From positions 1 to 64,000 of the forward strand of contig CAYYEP010000004.1 of the NCBI GenBank assembly GCA_964470995.1: a stretch of DNA of 64,000 nt. Reading direction: 5' to 3'. This DNA comes from UBA5738 sp964470995. Lineage in GTDB: Bacteria; Patescibacteriota; Minisyncoccia; Minisyncoccales; UBA5738. Below are positions 1 to 9,145 of the stretch, in pieces. Each line of letters starts with the position of its first letter. Positions within the stretch are counted from its first letter, which is position 1. The position numbers and the translations under genes are program-made. Below the pieces are notes generated by a model. The model did no database searches. It was given only the letters and a program-made list of their open reading frames with translations, and had not been told where the DNA came from.

Positions 1-1
1 G

Positions 2-97
2 CAATTTTTATCGTTAAATAAACAGTTTGGCGGGCAGAAAGATCGGATTCGTTTTCAATCCACCGTGGAATTTAATCGCAATTTCGGCCAATTTTAA
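2..97 (+). CDS. Possible C-terminal end of a truncated gene
   Basis: The reading frame from base 2 stays open for 31 codons and stops at TAA 95-97. The peptide is mixed in composition and ends in NFGQF. The rest would lie outside the window. I do not recognise it, and an open frame this short can occur by chance. It is listed because nothing else explains these bases. Confidence 0.25.
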   Translation, partial: QFLSLNKQFGGQKDRIRFQSTVEFNRNFGQF

Positions 98-365
98 CGA
101 CAAAGCCGCGCGAAGCGCGGCGAAATTTGGCGAAATAGGCGTTAATTGTACTAGCTAGCTGGCACTCTTAAACGAAATTAGAACTTATTACCAACAGAAT
201 CCGCCCAATTGACCCCCGACTGAGCTCACTTCGCCCTTCCAAACTGCTGTTTTTCAGGGCTCCGCTCGCAAAGGGGCAGCCGGCCCGGAATTGAGGCAGC
301 CACAACGCATTTTAGCCGCAGGTGGGGGTAAAAAGGGAATTTAAGCATTTAAAAAATATATAAAT

Positions 366-392
366 CGAGGCCGTAGGCCTCGCGAATTTTTT
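366..392 (+). terminator. Hairpin plus T run, possible terminator
   Basis: A 7-bp perfect stem (CGAGGCC / GGCCTCG, loop GTA) is followed four bases later by six T residues. It would insulate the defence operon from upstream transcription. Confidence 0.45.
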
Positions 393-405
393 AAAAATCT
401 TAAAA

Positions 406-434
406 TTGAAAAAAGTCTAAAAAAGAGCTATCTT
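406..434 (+). promoter_or_regulatory. Candidate promoter of the defence operon
   Basis: TTGAAA at 406-411 and TATCTT at 429-434 are separated by 17 bases. Both are imperfect matches to sigma-70-type boxes. The region is A+T-rich overall, so this is only the best candidate. Confidence 0.4.
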
Positions 435-456
435 GAATAGGATAGAGTCAATAACG

Positions 457-475
457 AATGTTGATCGTCAACATT
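457..475. promoter_or_regulatory. Perfect inverted repeat, candidate operator
   Basis: AATGTTGA (457-464) and TCAACATT (468-475) are exact reverse complements around a TCG centre. The site lies 18 bases before the first start codon of the defence operon and about 22 bases after the candidate -10 box, where a repressor would act. No regulator gene is visible in the island. Confidence 0.5.
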
Positions 476-492
476 AGCTAATCCATAGGAAT

Positions 493-3400
493 ATGGCTAA
501 TTTTATAACAAACAACGAAACCAAAGATCTTAAAAATCGCTTAGTTGAGCTTATACAAAAAAGCGAAGAACTGAAATTTCTAGTAGGCTTCTTCTATTTC
601 TCCGGAATCCGAGAACTTTACGAAGGTTTAAAATCAAATCCCGATACCACGATAAAAATTCTAGTAGGCTTAAATGTTGATCGTTTCAACTTTAAACTGA
701 TCGAATCATCTGAAAACGAGCAACTATCGGATGAAGAAAAAATCTATAAGTTTTTTGAATCGACAAAAAAATCCATTAATACAAAAAGTTTTGATAATAA
801 AGATTTTTATGAACAAATCCGCTTTTTTATTGAATTAATACAGAAAGATAAGCTAATCATTCGTAAAACGTATAATCCTAATCATGCCAAGCTATATATT
901 TTTAAATTAGAACAAGATCAGGTTGGCAGAAAAAATCTATTTATAACCGGAAGCAGCAATCTTACTAAACCGGGAATTTCCACCCAAGATGAATTTAATG
1001 TAGAAATTAGCGATTATGGTTTTGAAGATGCTGAAAATTATTTCAATAATTTATGGGATGAAGCCGTTAAAATAACCGAGTTTGACGATATCAAGAAAAA
1101 GCTCGTTGAGGTTATTGAAAAAGAGACGCTTGTAAAACAAGTCAGCCCTTTTGAGGCATTTTGCTTGGTATTAAAAGCTTATCTTGATTCTTTTGAGCAA
1201 AAGGAAATTGGCGGTTCAATAGTGGAAGCATTGGAAAGTAATGGGTATAAGCCATACCAATATCAGCTTGATGCGGTAAAACAAGCTTTATCTATCATTG
1301 AGAATAATAACGGCGTAATTGTGGCCGACGTGGTTGGCCTGGGAAAAACGATCATCGCTTGCGCCATTGCTAAGCAATTAAGAAAACGGGGAATAATTAT
1401 CTGTCCGCCTGGGCTCATGGGGGACAAAAACAAGAATTCCGGTTGGAAGAAATATACAGAGGAATTCGGGCTTTCCGATTGGGAAATTTGGTCTCTTGGA
1501 GATTTGGAAAATGCCCTGAAATTCGCTCAAAAAGCTAAAGATATAGAAGCTGTCATTATAGATGAAGCGCATCGTTTTAGAAATCAGGATACAAAGGATT
1601 ATGAAATCCTTAAGAATATTTGCCGTGGAAAACAGATTATCTTGCTGACCGCGACACCCTTCAATAATCGGCCAGCCGATATTCTTTCACTTCTCAAGCT
1701 GTTTATTGTTCCTAAAAAATCATCAATCACACTAGAAAATAATCTTGTAGACCAATTCAAGAGCTTTAAGGGTGTTTTTGACCGACTTAGCTACATTAAG
1801 AAATATTGGAAATCCATAGATGATTCAAAGAAAAATAGGGCACAAAATTATTATAAGGGCTTATTCGAAGAAGAAAAAATTGACCTTAAAAAGGTGGCGC
1901 AACGCGCGCGTTATTTGGCAAAACAAATTAGAAGTGTTATTGAGCCAGTTACCATTCGGCGGAATCGTTTGGATTTGCAGAACAATCCTTATTATAAAAA
2001 TGAAGTAAAGGAGCTTTCCAAGGTAGCTGATCCAATCGAATGGTTTTTTGAGTTGAATAAGGAGCAATCAGATTTTTATACCCAAATAATCGAAGATTAT
2101 TTTGGTGATCCCAATAATGGTGGAAACTTTAAGGGTGCGATATACCGACCTTTTGAATATGAAAAGGGATTTTTGGGGGTTGGCTCAAATGATGCGGAAG
2201 AAAAGTTAAGCCAAAACGACAATCGCCAATTAATGCAACAGAGGAACTTGTTCGATTTTATGCGCCGCTTGCTTGTTAAGCGTTTTGAAAGCTCTTTTGG
2301 ATCATTTGAGCAAAGTATAAAGAACTTTCAAAAAATATTAGGAGATAGCCGCAAATTTATTGATAAAACCGGCGAATATATTTTAGATCGTTCGCTTTTG
2401 GAAAAAATATATGATTCCGATGCGGATGAAATTGAAAATTATTTGGTGGAATATGAGGAAAAAATTAAAAAGGGAGAGTATCCAAAGAATCACAAACGCT
2501 ACAAACTAAGTGAATTTAAACTAAAAAATCAATTTATCTCCGATATTGATTCAGATATTAAATTATTCGATGAAATATTATTTAACTTATCGAAGTTGAA
2601 TTTAATTGAGAACGATCCAAAAACTGCTTGCCTAATAAATAATATTAAAAAGGAACTTACAAAGCAACCCAATACTGGAGAACCAAAAAGAAAGGTTATT
2701 GTGTTTACCGAGTATAGAGATACCGTCCGTTATCTAGAAAAATCGCTAAAAAAAGAATTTGGCGATAGGATTTTGGTGGTTGCTGGTGATTTGACAACTT
2801 CAAAAATTACACAGATCAATAAAAATTTTGATGCTTCATATGTGAAATCTGAACAGCAAAATAATTTTGAAATACTATTAACATCCGATAAAATTTCTGA
2901 GGGCTTCAATCTTAACCGCGCAGGAATGGAGATTAATTACGATATTCCTTGGAACCCGGTGCGAGTTATTCAGAGATTGGGACGCATTAATCGCATAAGC
3001 AAGAAAGTTTTTGCAGACCTTTACATCGTAAATTTTTTCCCAACCGAAAGAGGCGCAGAGTTAGTGAAGTCTCGCGAGATTGCAGCAAATAAAATGTTTC
3101 TTATACATACCGCTCTTGGCGAAGATTCAAAGATTTTTGATATTGACGAAGAACCAACGCCCGCAGGATTATTTAACCGTTTCAAGCAAAATCCAGATGA
3201 ACAGGAAGGGGAGAGTTTTTACACTAAAGCGCTTAAAGAATTCTTGAAGATAAAAAGAGAGCATCCTGAGATAATTGATAGTCTGAAAAACTATCCTCCA
3301 AGGATCAAGGTAGCCAAAAAATACAGAGAAGGCGAGCTATTGGTATTTTTCAAGAAAGGTCGTCTATACGTAAGCGCCGCCAAAGTTACCAACGATAAGA

Positions 3401-3843
3401 TCGAGCCATATCAAACTACTTTTGAAGATACTTTCGATAAAATTGTTTGTCTTCCAAACGAAGAATCTCTGGATTGGAACAATGAACAATTTTGGCAAGC
3501 TTATAGGGCAATCCAAGATTTCAAGGAGTACCGCTTGGGTCCAATCAGCGAACAAAGTCTTGAGCAGAAAGCGTTAAACAACCTCGATTCCCTTATAAAG
3601 AGTCCGCGGGAGGAGCTAATGCCGTTTAAGAGTTTTTTGCGCACACTTCGCGAAGATATTTTAGACTATGGAACATTAGTAGATTACACCTTGCGCCGTA
3701 TTGCGGATTTTAGCGAGAATAGCATTAACGATATTCAAAATTTATTGAATGAACTGGGCGAAAATTATTTGATTACAGAAAAAAAATTACAGAAAGATCA
3801 GGAGAGGGAAATTATAATCGCGATTGAAAATCAAAAAATATGA
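493..3843 (+). CDS. PLD-like nuclease fused to SNF2-type DEAH helicase
   Basis: This 1116-residue protein joins a phospholipase D-like domain to a superfamily 2 helicase. Residues about 1-200 hold one HKD-type signature (H131-A-K133 and GSSNLT at 153-158), as in PLD-family nucleases. The helicase follows: Walker A VGLGKT 281-286, DEAH box 357-360, TATPF in motif III, and motif VI QRLGRINR 827-834, with about 250 residues inserted between the RecA-like lobes. It probably translocates on DNA and may cut it. It is the first gene of the operon, and its stop overlaps the methyltransferase start (ATGA). DISARM uses similar parts (DrmD SNF2 helicase, DrmC PLD) as separate proteins; here they are fused. 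PLD enzymes need two HKD motifs, so dimerisation would be required. Domain calls are firm; the defence role is inferred. Confidence 0.85.
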   Translation: MANFITNNETKDLKNRLVELIQKSEELKFLVGFFYFSGIRELYEGLKSNPDTTIKILVGLNVDRFNFKLIESSENEQLSDEEKIYKFFESTKKSINTKSFDNKDFYEQIRFFIELIQKDKLIIRKTYNPNHAKLYIFKLEQDQVGRKNLFITGSSNLTKPGISTQDEFNVEISDYGFEDAENYFNNLWDEAVKITEFDDIKKKLVEVIEKETLVKQVSPFEAFCLVLKAYLDSFEQKEIGGSIVEALESNGYKPYQYQLDAVKQALSIIENNNGVIVADVVGLGKTIIACAIAKQLRKRGIIICPPGLMGDKNKNSGWKKYTEEFGLSDWEIWSLGDLENALKFAQKAKDIEAVIIDEAHRFRNQDTKDYEILKNICRGKQIILLTATPFNNRPADILSLLKLFIVPKKSSITLENNLVDQFKSFKGVFDRLSYIKKYWKSIDDSKKNRAQNYYKGLFEEEKIDLKKVAQRARYLAKQIRSVIEPVTIRRNRLDLQNNPYYKNEVKELSKVADPIEWFFELNKEQSDFYTQIIEDYFGDPNNGGNFKGAIYRPFEYEKGFLGVGSNDAEEKLSQNDNRQLMQQRNLFDFMRRLLVKRFESSFGSFEQSIKNFQKILGDSRKFIDKTGEYILDRSLLEKIYDSDADEIENYLVEYEEKIKKGEYPKNHKRYKLSEFKLKNQFISDIDSDIKLFDEILFNLSKLNLIENDPKTACLINNIKKELTKQPNTGEPKRKVIVFTEYRDTVRYLEKSLKKEFGDRILVVAGDLTTSKITQINKNFDASYVKSEQQNNFEILLTSDKISEGFNLNRAGMEINYDIPWNPVRVIQRLGRINRISKKVFADLYIVNFFPTERGAELVKSREIAANKMFLIHTALGEDSKIFDIDEEPTPAGLFNRFKQNPDEQEGESFYTKALKEFLKIKREHPEIIDSLKNYPPRIKVAKKYREGELLVFFKKGRLYVSAAKVTNDKIEPYQTTFEDTFDKIVCLPNEESLDWNNEQFWQAYRAIQDFKEYRLGPISEQSLEQKALNNLDSLIKSPREELMPFKSFLRTLREDILDYGTLVDYTLRRIADFSENSINDIQNLLNELGENYLITEKKLQKDQEREIIIAIENQKI

Positions 3844-6800
3844 GCCAAGCCCGCGAAATTTTGGAGGATATAATAAGAAATTTTTCACCCGAAAAATTTG
3901 GACGGTTCTTTCGCGAAAAAAGCCGTCATTTTGTTATCTTAAACGAAGAATATTCCTTTTGCGATGATATTGATTTTGAAAGCGGAATAAAATTAGGTGA
4001 AATTAATTTTCCCGATAGTGATAGTTTAATTATATGTAATTTTGAGATAAAGAAAGGACTTTCCGAGCGGGCTGGTAAAAAAGTGCAATATGAAAAAGCC
4101 AGGAATATTTTAAAACTTGTAGAAAACCAAAAATATGCTGGCGGGATTTTCATTTTTCACGACAAAAATGGTAATTTCCGTTTTTCATTGGTATATCGCG
4201 AATCGGCGGGAACTCACCGGCAATGGAATAATTTTCGTCGCTTCACCTATTTTGTAAGCAAAGACCTCACAAACAAAACTTTCCTACAAAGGATCGGAGA
4301 AGGTGATTTGGATTCATTGGATGATATTAAAGACTCTTTTTCGGTAGATAAAGTTACCAACAAATTTTTTGACGAATTTCGGCAAATATTTGATAAAACA
4401 AAACAAGAATTTGAGAAAACAAACAAAAATACCGTTTGCCTATGGTTAAAAGATAGATATTCGGATGATGATTATAGAGAGCAAATAAACAAATTTACTT
4501 TTACATTCTTGGGGCGCATAATTTTTCTTTACTTTTTGCTGCGTAAGGGCTGGATTGAGAACAAAAAAGATTACATTAGGAAGATAGTAGAAGATAAGAA
4601 TCAGATAAATTTATATTTTAATATCTTCGAGCCGTTATTTTTTGAAGTATTCGCCAGGAAAGAGGATGAAAGAAGTCGGGAAATAAGGAGCAGCTATAAA
4701 GATACTCCATATCTCAATGGCGGGCTTTTTGAGCGAAGTGAAATAGAGGGCGCAATGCACAGAGCAGGAATTTCGGTTCTTTTCGAAGATAAATTTATTA
4801 GAGAAATAGTCCTCGAATTTTTTGAAGCATATAATTTTACTGTTGATGAAAATTCGCCGGATGACCAAGAAGTGTCAATCGATCCGGAGATGCTTGGGAA
4901 GGTTTTCGAAAACACACTGGCAGAAGAAGAAAGAGGCAAAAAGGGTACTTTTTATACGCCAAGAGAGATAGTTCACTTTATGGTGAAAGACTCTTTATGG
5001 CAATATTTGAAAAACGAAACTGATATTAAACCAGAGCTATTGCACGAGCTTATTTATCATGAAGATTTTGATTTAGATATTTTACCGAAAGATAAAATTC
5101 GCCAGATAGATACAATATTAGAAGGTATCAAAATTCTTGATCCAGCCGTAGGTTCGGCTGCTTTTCCGGTGGAAATGATGCAAGTCTTAGTGAAGATTCG
5201 CAAACGTCTTAATGTAAAGGTTGGAAACAATATTAATGAAGTTACTCTTAAAAAGAGCTTCATTAAGAACAATTTATACGGCGTAGATATTGATCCTTCA
5301 GCAATAGAGATCGCCAAATTACGTTTATGGTTATCCTTGATTGTTGATTATGAAAAATCCGAGGCTGAACCGTTGCCTAATCTTGATTTTCAATTTCGGG
5401 TAGGAAATTCTTTGCAGGAAAAAATTGATGATGTAGATATCTTTGGGGAAAATAACTCAGGAATACAAGAATTATTCAAGAAAGAGTCTGATTATGAAAG
5501 AGTAAAGATTCGAATGATAGATATTAAAGATCAATTTTATACCGAAGACGAAGCTAAAAAAAGAAAACTTAAGAAAGAATTTGATAATCTTGAAAGGCAG
5601 TTAATAGAAAAGGCATTAACAAAGCACCGTCAAAGCTTAGACGCACAATTAAAGAATTCGCATTTCGCAAAGATAGCAAAGGAAGTAGAAAAAACTATTG
5701 CCAAGATAAATCAATTAGAGCAAAAAATTAAGGACGGTACTTATAAGTTATTTAAACCCGACTTTCACTTCTCTGAAGTTTTTGATCGTAAAGACCAAAA
5801 TAATAAGAAAATTGACGGCTTTGATATTGTTATTGGCAATCCTCCATACGGAGTAAAGATCGAAGAAGATATTAAAGAATGGCATAGGCTTGGGAGCAAA
5901 GATAGTTACGGTGTATTTATTTCCACTGCCTTAAAAAGATTTTTAAGGCCCGGAGGTGTTTTGTCGTATATCGTTTCAGACACTTGGCTAACAATAAAAA
6001 CGCACAAGCCTTTAAGAGAGCAAGTTTTGTCGAAACAACTACATAAAGTAATTCGTGTGCATCAAGATTGTTTTGAAGCAACGGTAAATGCTTGCATAGT
6101 TAGCTTAACAAATAAGCTTAATGATAATGGAAAATTATTAGGGGCAGACTTAACAAATATTTCAACCCGAAAGGAAGTTGAAGAAATGAGGAGTAAATTA
6201 TATCATCTATCTGATTTTATTAATCAATCAACTCCCAAATTTGCGGTATATGAGTATGACCAAGATTTAATCAAAATAAATTCTAATATTCCTATCTTTA
6301 TAGGAAGTCCGAAATTATTTTTGTTAATGAATGATACAACCTGTAAAATAAAAGAAAGGGAGGTTTGTGGTAAAAAAATAAAGGTAAGATGTATCAATTT
6401 CAATAATAAAATTATCGAGCTGGTTAGATTCGGCGACATATCAGATGTAAGAGTGGGGTTGCAAACAGGGAAAAATAAGGCTTATCTCTTTCAAAATCAA
6501 AATACACGCGGTAGTTACCGCGACATTAATCATTTTAAAGAATTTCTTATAACAAGTGCCGATCTAAATAAAATCGTAAACAATGATGGATTGCGTTTAA
6601 AAATTATCTCGAAGGGATTTCATAAATCGATAAATGATAAAAGTTTCGATAGCGATCTATGGTTCAGTGGAAAATACATTATACCTTACGATAAGGGCGG
6701 AGAAAGCGACACTGAAACTGGCTGGCTACCAAATTATTATGTACCAACGGACTTTTTCATTGATTGGAGTTGTGAAGCAGTAAAAAATCTTTCAACAAAC

Positions 6801-7271
6801 GAAAATGCTAGATTTCAAAATACTGATTATTATTTTAAAGATGGGCTTACCCTATCCTATACAGGTCAATATGCTCCAAACTTAAGATTAAATTCAACGA
6901 GTGTTTTTGATGTCGGTGGTTCCTGTATCTTCCCTGATATTGTCGACAAGTACCAAATCCTCGGGAATTTTGTTTGTAAAATAACAAAATATTTTGGCAA
7001 AAATTGGATAGATCATTCGGTTAACTTTCAGATAGATGAAAATAAAGAGTTACCGATGTTAATTAGTGAGAATAAGGAAATTATCAATATTGTTCTTAAG
7101 ATTATTAATGCTCAAAGGAAAAACTGCCGTTATGACTACATGTCCAACGAACAAAAAGAGATTGATAAATTAGTTTACAAAATGTACGGGCTGAATGCCG
7201 ATGATATTAAGGAAGTCGAAACTTGGTATGCAAGACGTTATCCAAAGTTAGCAAGATTCTGCAATATTTAA
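3840..7271 (+). CDS. Eco57I-type N6-adenine DNA methyltransferase, possible type IIG enzyme
   Basis: This 1143-residue protein has class gamma N6-adenine methyltransferase motifs: a linker with GTFYTPREI, SAM-binding motif I DPAVGSAAF 434-442, a GVDIDPSAIEIAKLRLW motif, and catalytic NPPY 667-670. The region after about residue 860 (VGLQTGKNKAY) resembles TaqI/Eco57I target-recognition domains. The N-terminus has E69-I-K71 in a strand-like context, compatible with a PD-(D/E)XK nuclease as in type IIG fusions, but I cannot confirm the fold. PglX of BREX is a comparable size. It overlaps the upstream helicase by four bases, so they are probably co-translated. It likely marks self DNA and may also cut unmodified DNA. 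The cleavage role is inference. Confidence 0.85.
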   Translation: MSQAREILEDIIRNFSPEKFGRFFREKSRHFVILNEEYSFCDDIDFESGIKLGEINFPDSDSLIICNFEIKKGLSERAGKKVQYEKARNILKLVENQKYAGGIFIFHDKNGNFRFSLVYRESAGTHRQWNNFRRFTYFVSKDLTNKTFLQRIGEGDLDSLDDIKDSFSVDKVTNKFFDEFRQIFDKTKQEFEKTNKNTVCLWLKDRYSDDDYREQINKFTFTFLGRIIFLYFLLRKGWIENKKDYIRKIVEDKNQINLYFNIFEPLFFEVFARKEDERSREIRSSYKDTPYLNGGLFERSEIEGAMHRAGISVLFEDKFIREIVLEFFEAYNFTVDENSPDDQEVSIDPEMLGKVFENTLAEEERGKKGTFYTPREIVHFMVKDSLWQYLKNETDIKPELLHELIYHEDFDLDILPKDKIRQIDTILEGIKILDPAVGSAAFPVEMMQVLVKIRKRLNVKVGNNINEVTLKKSFIKNNLYGVDIDPSAIEIAKLRLWLSLIVDYEKSEAEPLPNLDFQFRVGNSLQEKIDDVDIFGENNSGIQELFKKESDYERVKIRMIDIKDQFYTEDEAKKRKLKKEFDNLERQLIEKALTKHRQSLDAQLKNSHFAKIAKEVEKTIAKINQLEQKIKDGTYKLFKPDFHFSEVFDRKDQNNKKIDGFDIVIGNPPYGVKIEEDIKEWHRLGSKDSYGVFISTALKRFLRPGGVLSYIVSDTWLTIKTHKPLREQVLSKQLHKVIRVHQDCFEATVNACIVSLTNKLNDNGKLLGADLTNISTRKEVEEMRSKLYHLSDFINQSTPKFAVYEYDQDLIKINSNIPIFIGSPKLFLLMNDTTCKIKEREVCGKKIKVRCINFNNKIIELVRFGDISDVRVGLQTGKNKAYLFQNQNTRGSYRDINHFKEFLITSADLNKIVNNDGLRLKIISKGFHKSINDKSFDSDLWFSGKYIIPYDKGGESDTETGWLPNYYVPTDFFIDWSCEAVKNLSTNENARFQNTDYYFKDGLTLSYTGQYAPNLRLNSTSVFDVGGSCIFPDIVDKYQILGNFVCKITKYFGKNWIDHSVNFQIDENKELPMLISENKEIINIVLKIINAQRKNCRYDYMSNEQKEIDKLVYKMYGLNADDIKEVETWYARRYPKLARFCNI

Positions 7272-7318
7272 ACGCGTTCTTATCCGAAGGATAAAAGATA
7301 ACAAGAACAATTACGGAT

Positions 7319-9145
7319 ATGTATATAAAGGAGCTTTATATTAAGAATTTTCGTGGTGTAGAGGAATTGAATTTTGAATTTAAACCAGGAGTGAATGTAT
7401 TGATCGGCAAGAATAATTCTTCAAAAACTGCACTCATTGATGCTATTCGTCTTTGCCTTTCAGGAAAGAATCCAGACGGAAAGCGAGATATATGGTTTGA
7501 TAAGGATAAGGATTTGAGAATTAATTTATTAAGCAAACCACCAAAAAGGGAAGAAGAATCTTTTTTTAAATTTATTTTAGGCTTTAATGCTTCCGAATTA
7601 AATGTCGCGGATAAGGAAGCATTAAGGGAGGCATCAAAAAAAGGCGAAGGCCAAAATCTTTTTGACGATTTAAAGATTAAATATACTGCTCCATATTTTC
7701 ACCTAGCAAGTTTGAAAGACGGAGAAATAATATTTACAATTAATGTTCGTTATTACATCGAAAAAAGCACAGTTGATGGGCAAGAAAGAATAAAGAGTGA
7801 ATTTTGGGTAGGCGATGATAAGCAACGATTGATTCCCCAGGAGATGTGGGAATATTTTTATGTGGTCTATTTGCAGCCGTTAAGAGATGCTGTTGCTGCT
7901 TTGCAACCTCCTTATAGTAAATTAGGAGAACATTTTGAGTTTATTTCAGGAACAAAAAGTGAAAGGGATGAATTGGCCGAAAAAATTCATAAAAAAATGG
8001 ATGAAGCTGATGGATGGAAAGCACTTAGACTAAAAGGGATGAAGAATATAAACGAAGTTCATTTCCAGAACCTATTGGATGCTGACAACCAAGATCAAAT
8101 AGACATCGGCTTTTTGCCATTTGATTTTCGTAGGATCGCGAATCAACTTAGGATTAGATTGCCGTATGGCGAAAGCGCGACCAGGAAAGATAATGATTTC
8201 TTTGAATTAGATCAAAATGGACTGGGATACAATAATCTAATATTCGCTTCAACCGTACTGGCAAATATTGAAGAAAAGAAAAATGATAATATAAGTTCAT
8301 TTCTACTCATCGAAGAACCCGAAGCTCATCTACATCCACAACTTCAAAATCAATTTTTCCAATACCTTAATGATTTAAGTAGCAGGGGTTATCAAATTTT
8401 TTTGACATCTCATTCTCCAACGATAACAGCAAAGGCCAATATAAATAGAATTATAGTGTTGCAAGGCTTAAACCGTCAGGTATCCGTATGTCATATATCA
8501 AAGCTTAAACTTGAGGAAAGTGCAAAATTTTTGCATAAGTTTCTTGATGTTACTAAGTCTCAACTATTTTTTGCGAATGGCGTTATCTTCGTTGAAGGAT
8601 ATTCTGAAGCAATCTGCCTAGAGATATTTGCGAAGAGGCTAGGTTTTGATTTAGTTAGAGCAGGAATTGAGATCGTTAATATTCGCGGTGTTTCGTTTAG
8701 ACATTTTCTTAAACTTTTTAACTGCGACAATGGATTGAAAAATCGTTTCGCAGTCATTACCGATAGAGATACAGACAAAGGAAAAAGTAAAGATCGGATT
8801 GAAAAATTGGAACGGATGATAAAGGATAATTCAAATGGAATAATAGCCGTATCTGGTCAAACTAATTTTGAAGCAGAGCTTTATACCTCGGAAAATAGAA
8901 CTGCTATCGATGGGATTTGGCAAAATATAAGGCCAGAAGCTGGAGGCAAAGACATTGAATATTTTAAAGATGATCCCCAAAAGTTTGCAGAGAAAGTTAA
9001 CGACCTCGATTTGAAAACTGAATTGGCGTTTAATTTATCAGAAACACTTCAAGATCATAGAAATAGTTTCGTAACTCCGAAATACATCGAAGAAGCAATA
9101 CGTTTTGTGATAACAGGAAATAAAGATGAGCCTAAGACGGCCTAG
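7319..9145 (+). CDS. OLD-family ATPase/TOPRIM nuclease, GajA-like
   Basis: This 608-residue protein starts with an SMC/RecF-type ATPase half: Walker A GKNNSSKT 30-37 and a Walker B region EEPEAHLHP from 332, followed by TSHSPT. The C-terminal half is a TOPRIM nuclease domain with the conserved Glu at 426 (FVEGYSE) and the D482-R-D484 pair plus D486. This order and size match OLD-family nucleases such as GajA of Gabija, which nick DNA when nucleotide pools fall. The next gene is a UvrD-like helicase overlapping by 20 bases, which is the Gabija arrangement. It sits only 47 bases after the methyltransferase, so all could share one transcript. The family is firm; the Gabija name rests on the pair. 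Confidence 0.88.
   Translation: MYIKELYIKNFRGVEELNFEFKPGVNVLIGKNNSSKTALIDAIRLCLSGKNPDGKRDIWFDKDKDLRINLLSKPPKREEESFFKFILGFNASELNVADKEALREASKKGEGQNLFDDLKIKYTAPYFHLASLKDGEIIFTINVRYYIEKSTVDGQERIKSEFWVGDDKQRLIPQEMWEYFYVVYLQPLRDAVAALQPPYSKLGEHFEFISGTKSERDELAEKIHKKMDEADGWKALRLKGMKNINEVHFQNLLDADNQDQIDIGFLPFDFRRIANQLRIRLPYGESATRKDNDFFELDQNGLGYNNLIFASTVLANIEEKKNDNISSFLLIEEPEAHLHPQLQNQFFQYLNDLSSRGYQIFLTSHSPTITAKANINRIIVLQGLNRQVSVCHISKLKLEESAKFLHKFLDVTKSQLFFANGVIFVEGYSEAICLEIFAKRLGFDLVRAGIEIVNIRGVSFRHFLKLFNCDNGLKNRFAVITDRDTDKGKSKDRIEKLERMIKDNSNGIIAVSGQTNFEAELYTSENRTAIDGIWQNIRPEAGGKDIEYFKDDPQKFAEKVNDLDLKTELAFNLSETLQDHRNSFVTPKYIEEAIRFVITGNKDEPKTA

Larger units (their letters stand above)
98..492. other. 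Intergenic leader upstream of the defence operon
   Basis: No gene is visible in these 395 bases. The stretch holds two GC-rich hairpins (106-120, CCGCGC-GAA-GCGCGG; and 366-382, CGAGGCC-GTA-GGCCTCG followed by a T run at 387-392), then an A-rich promoter region and a palindromic operator candidate, listed separately. The second hairpin plus T run could end transcription arriving from the left. Confidence 0.5.

Noticed and set aside
493..7271. Complete DISARM or BREX system
   Set aside because: DrmA/DrmB, PglZ, BrxC and BrxL are all absent; only a helicase and a methyltransferase of related types are present.
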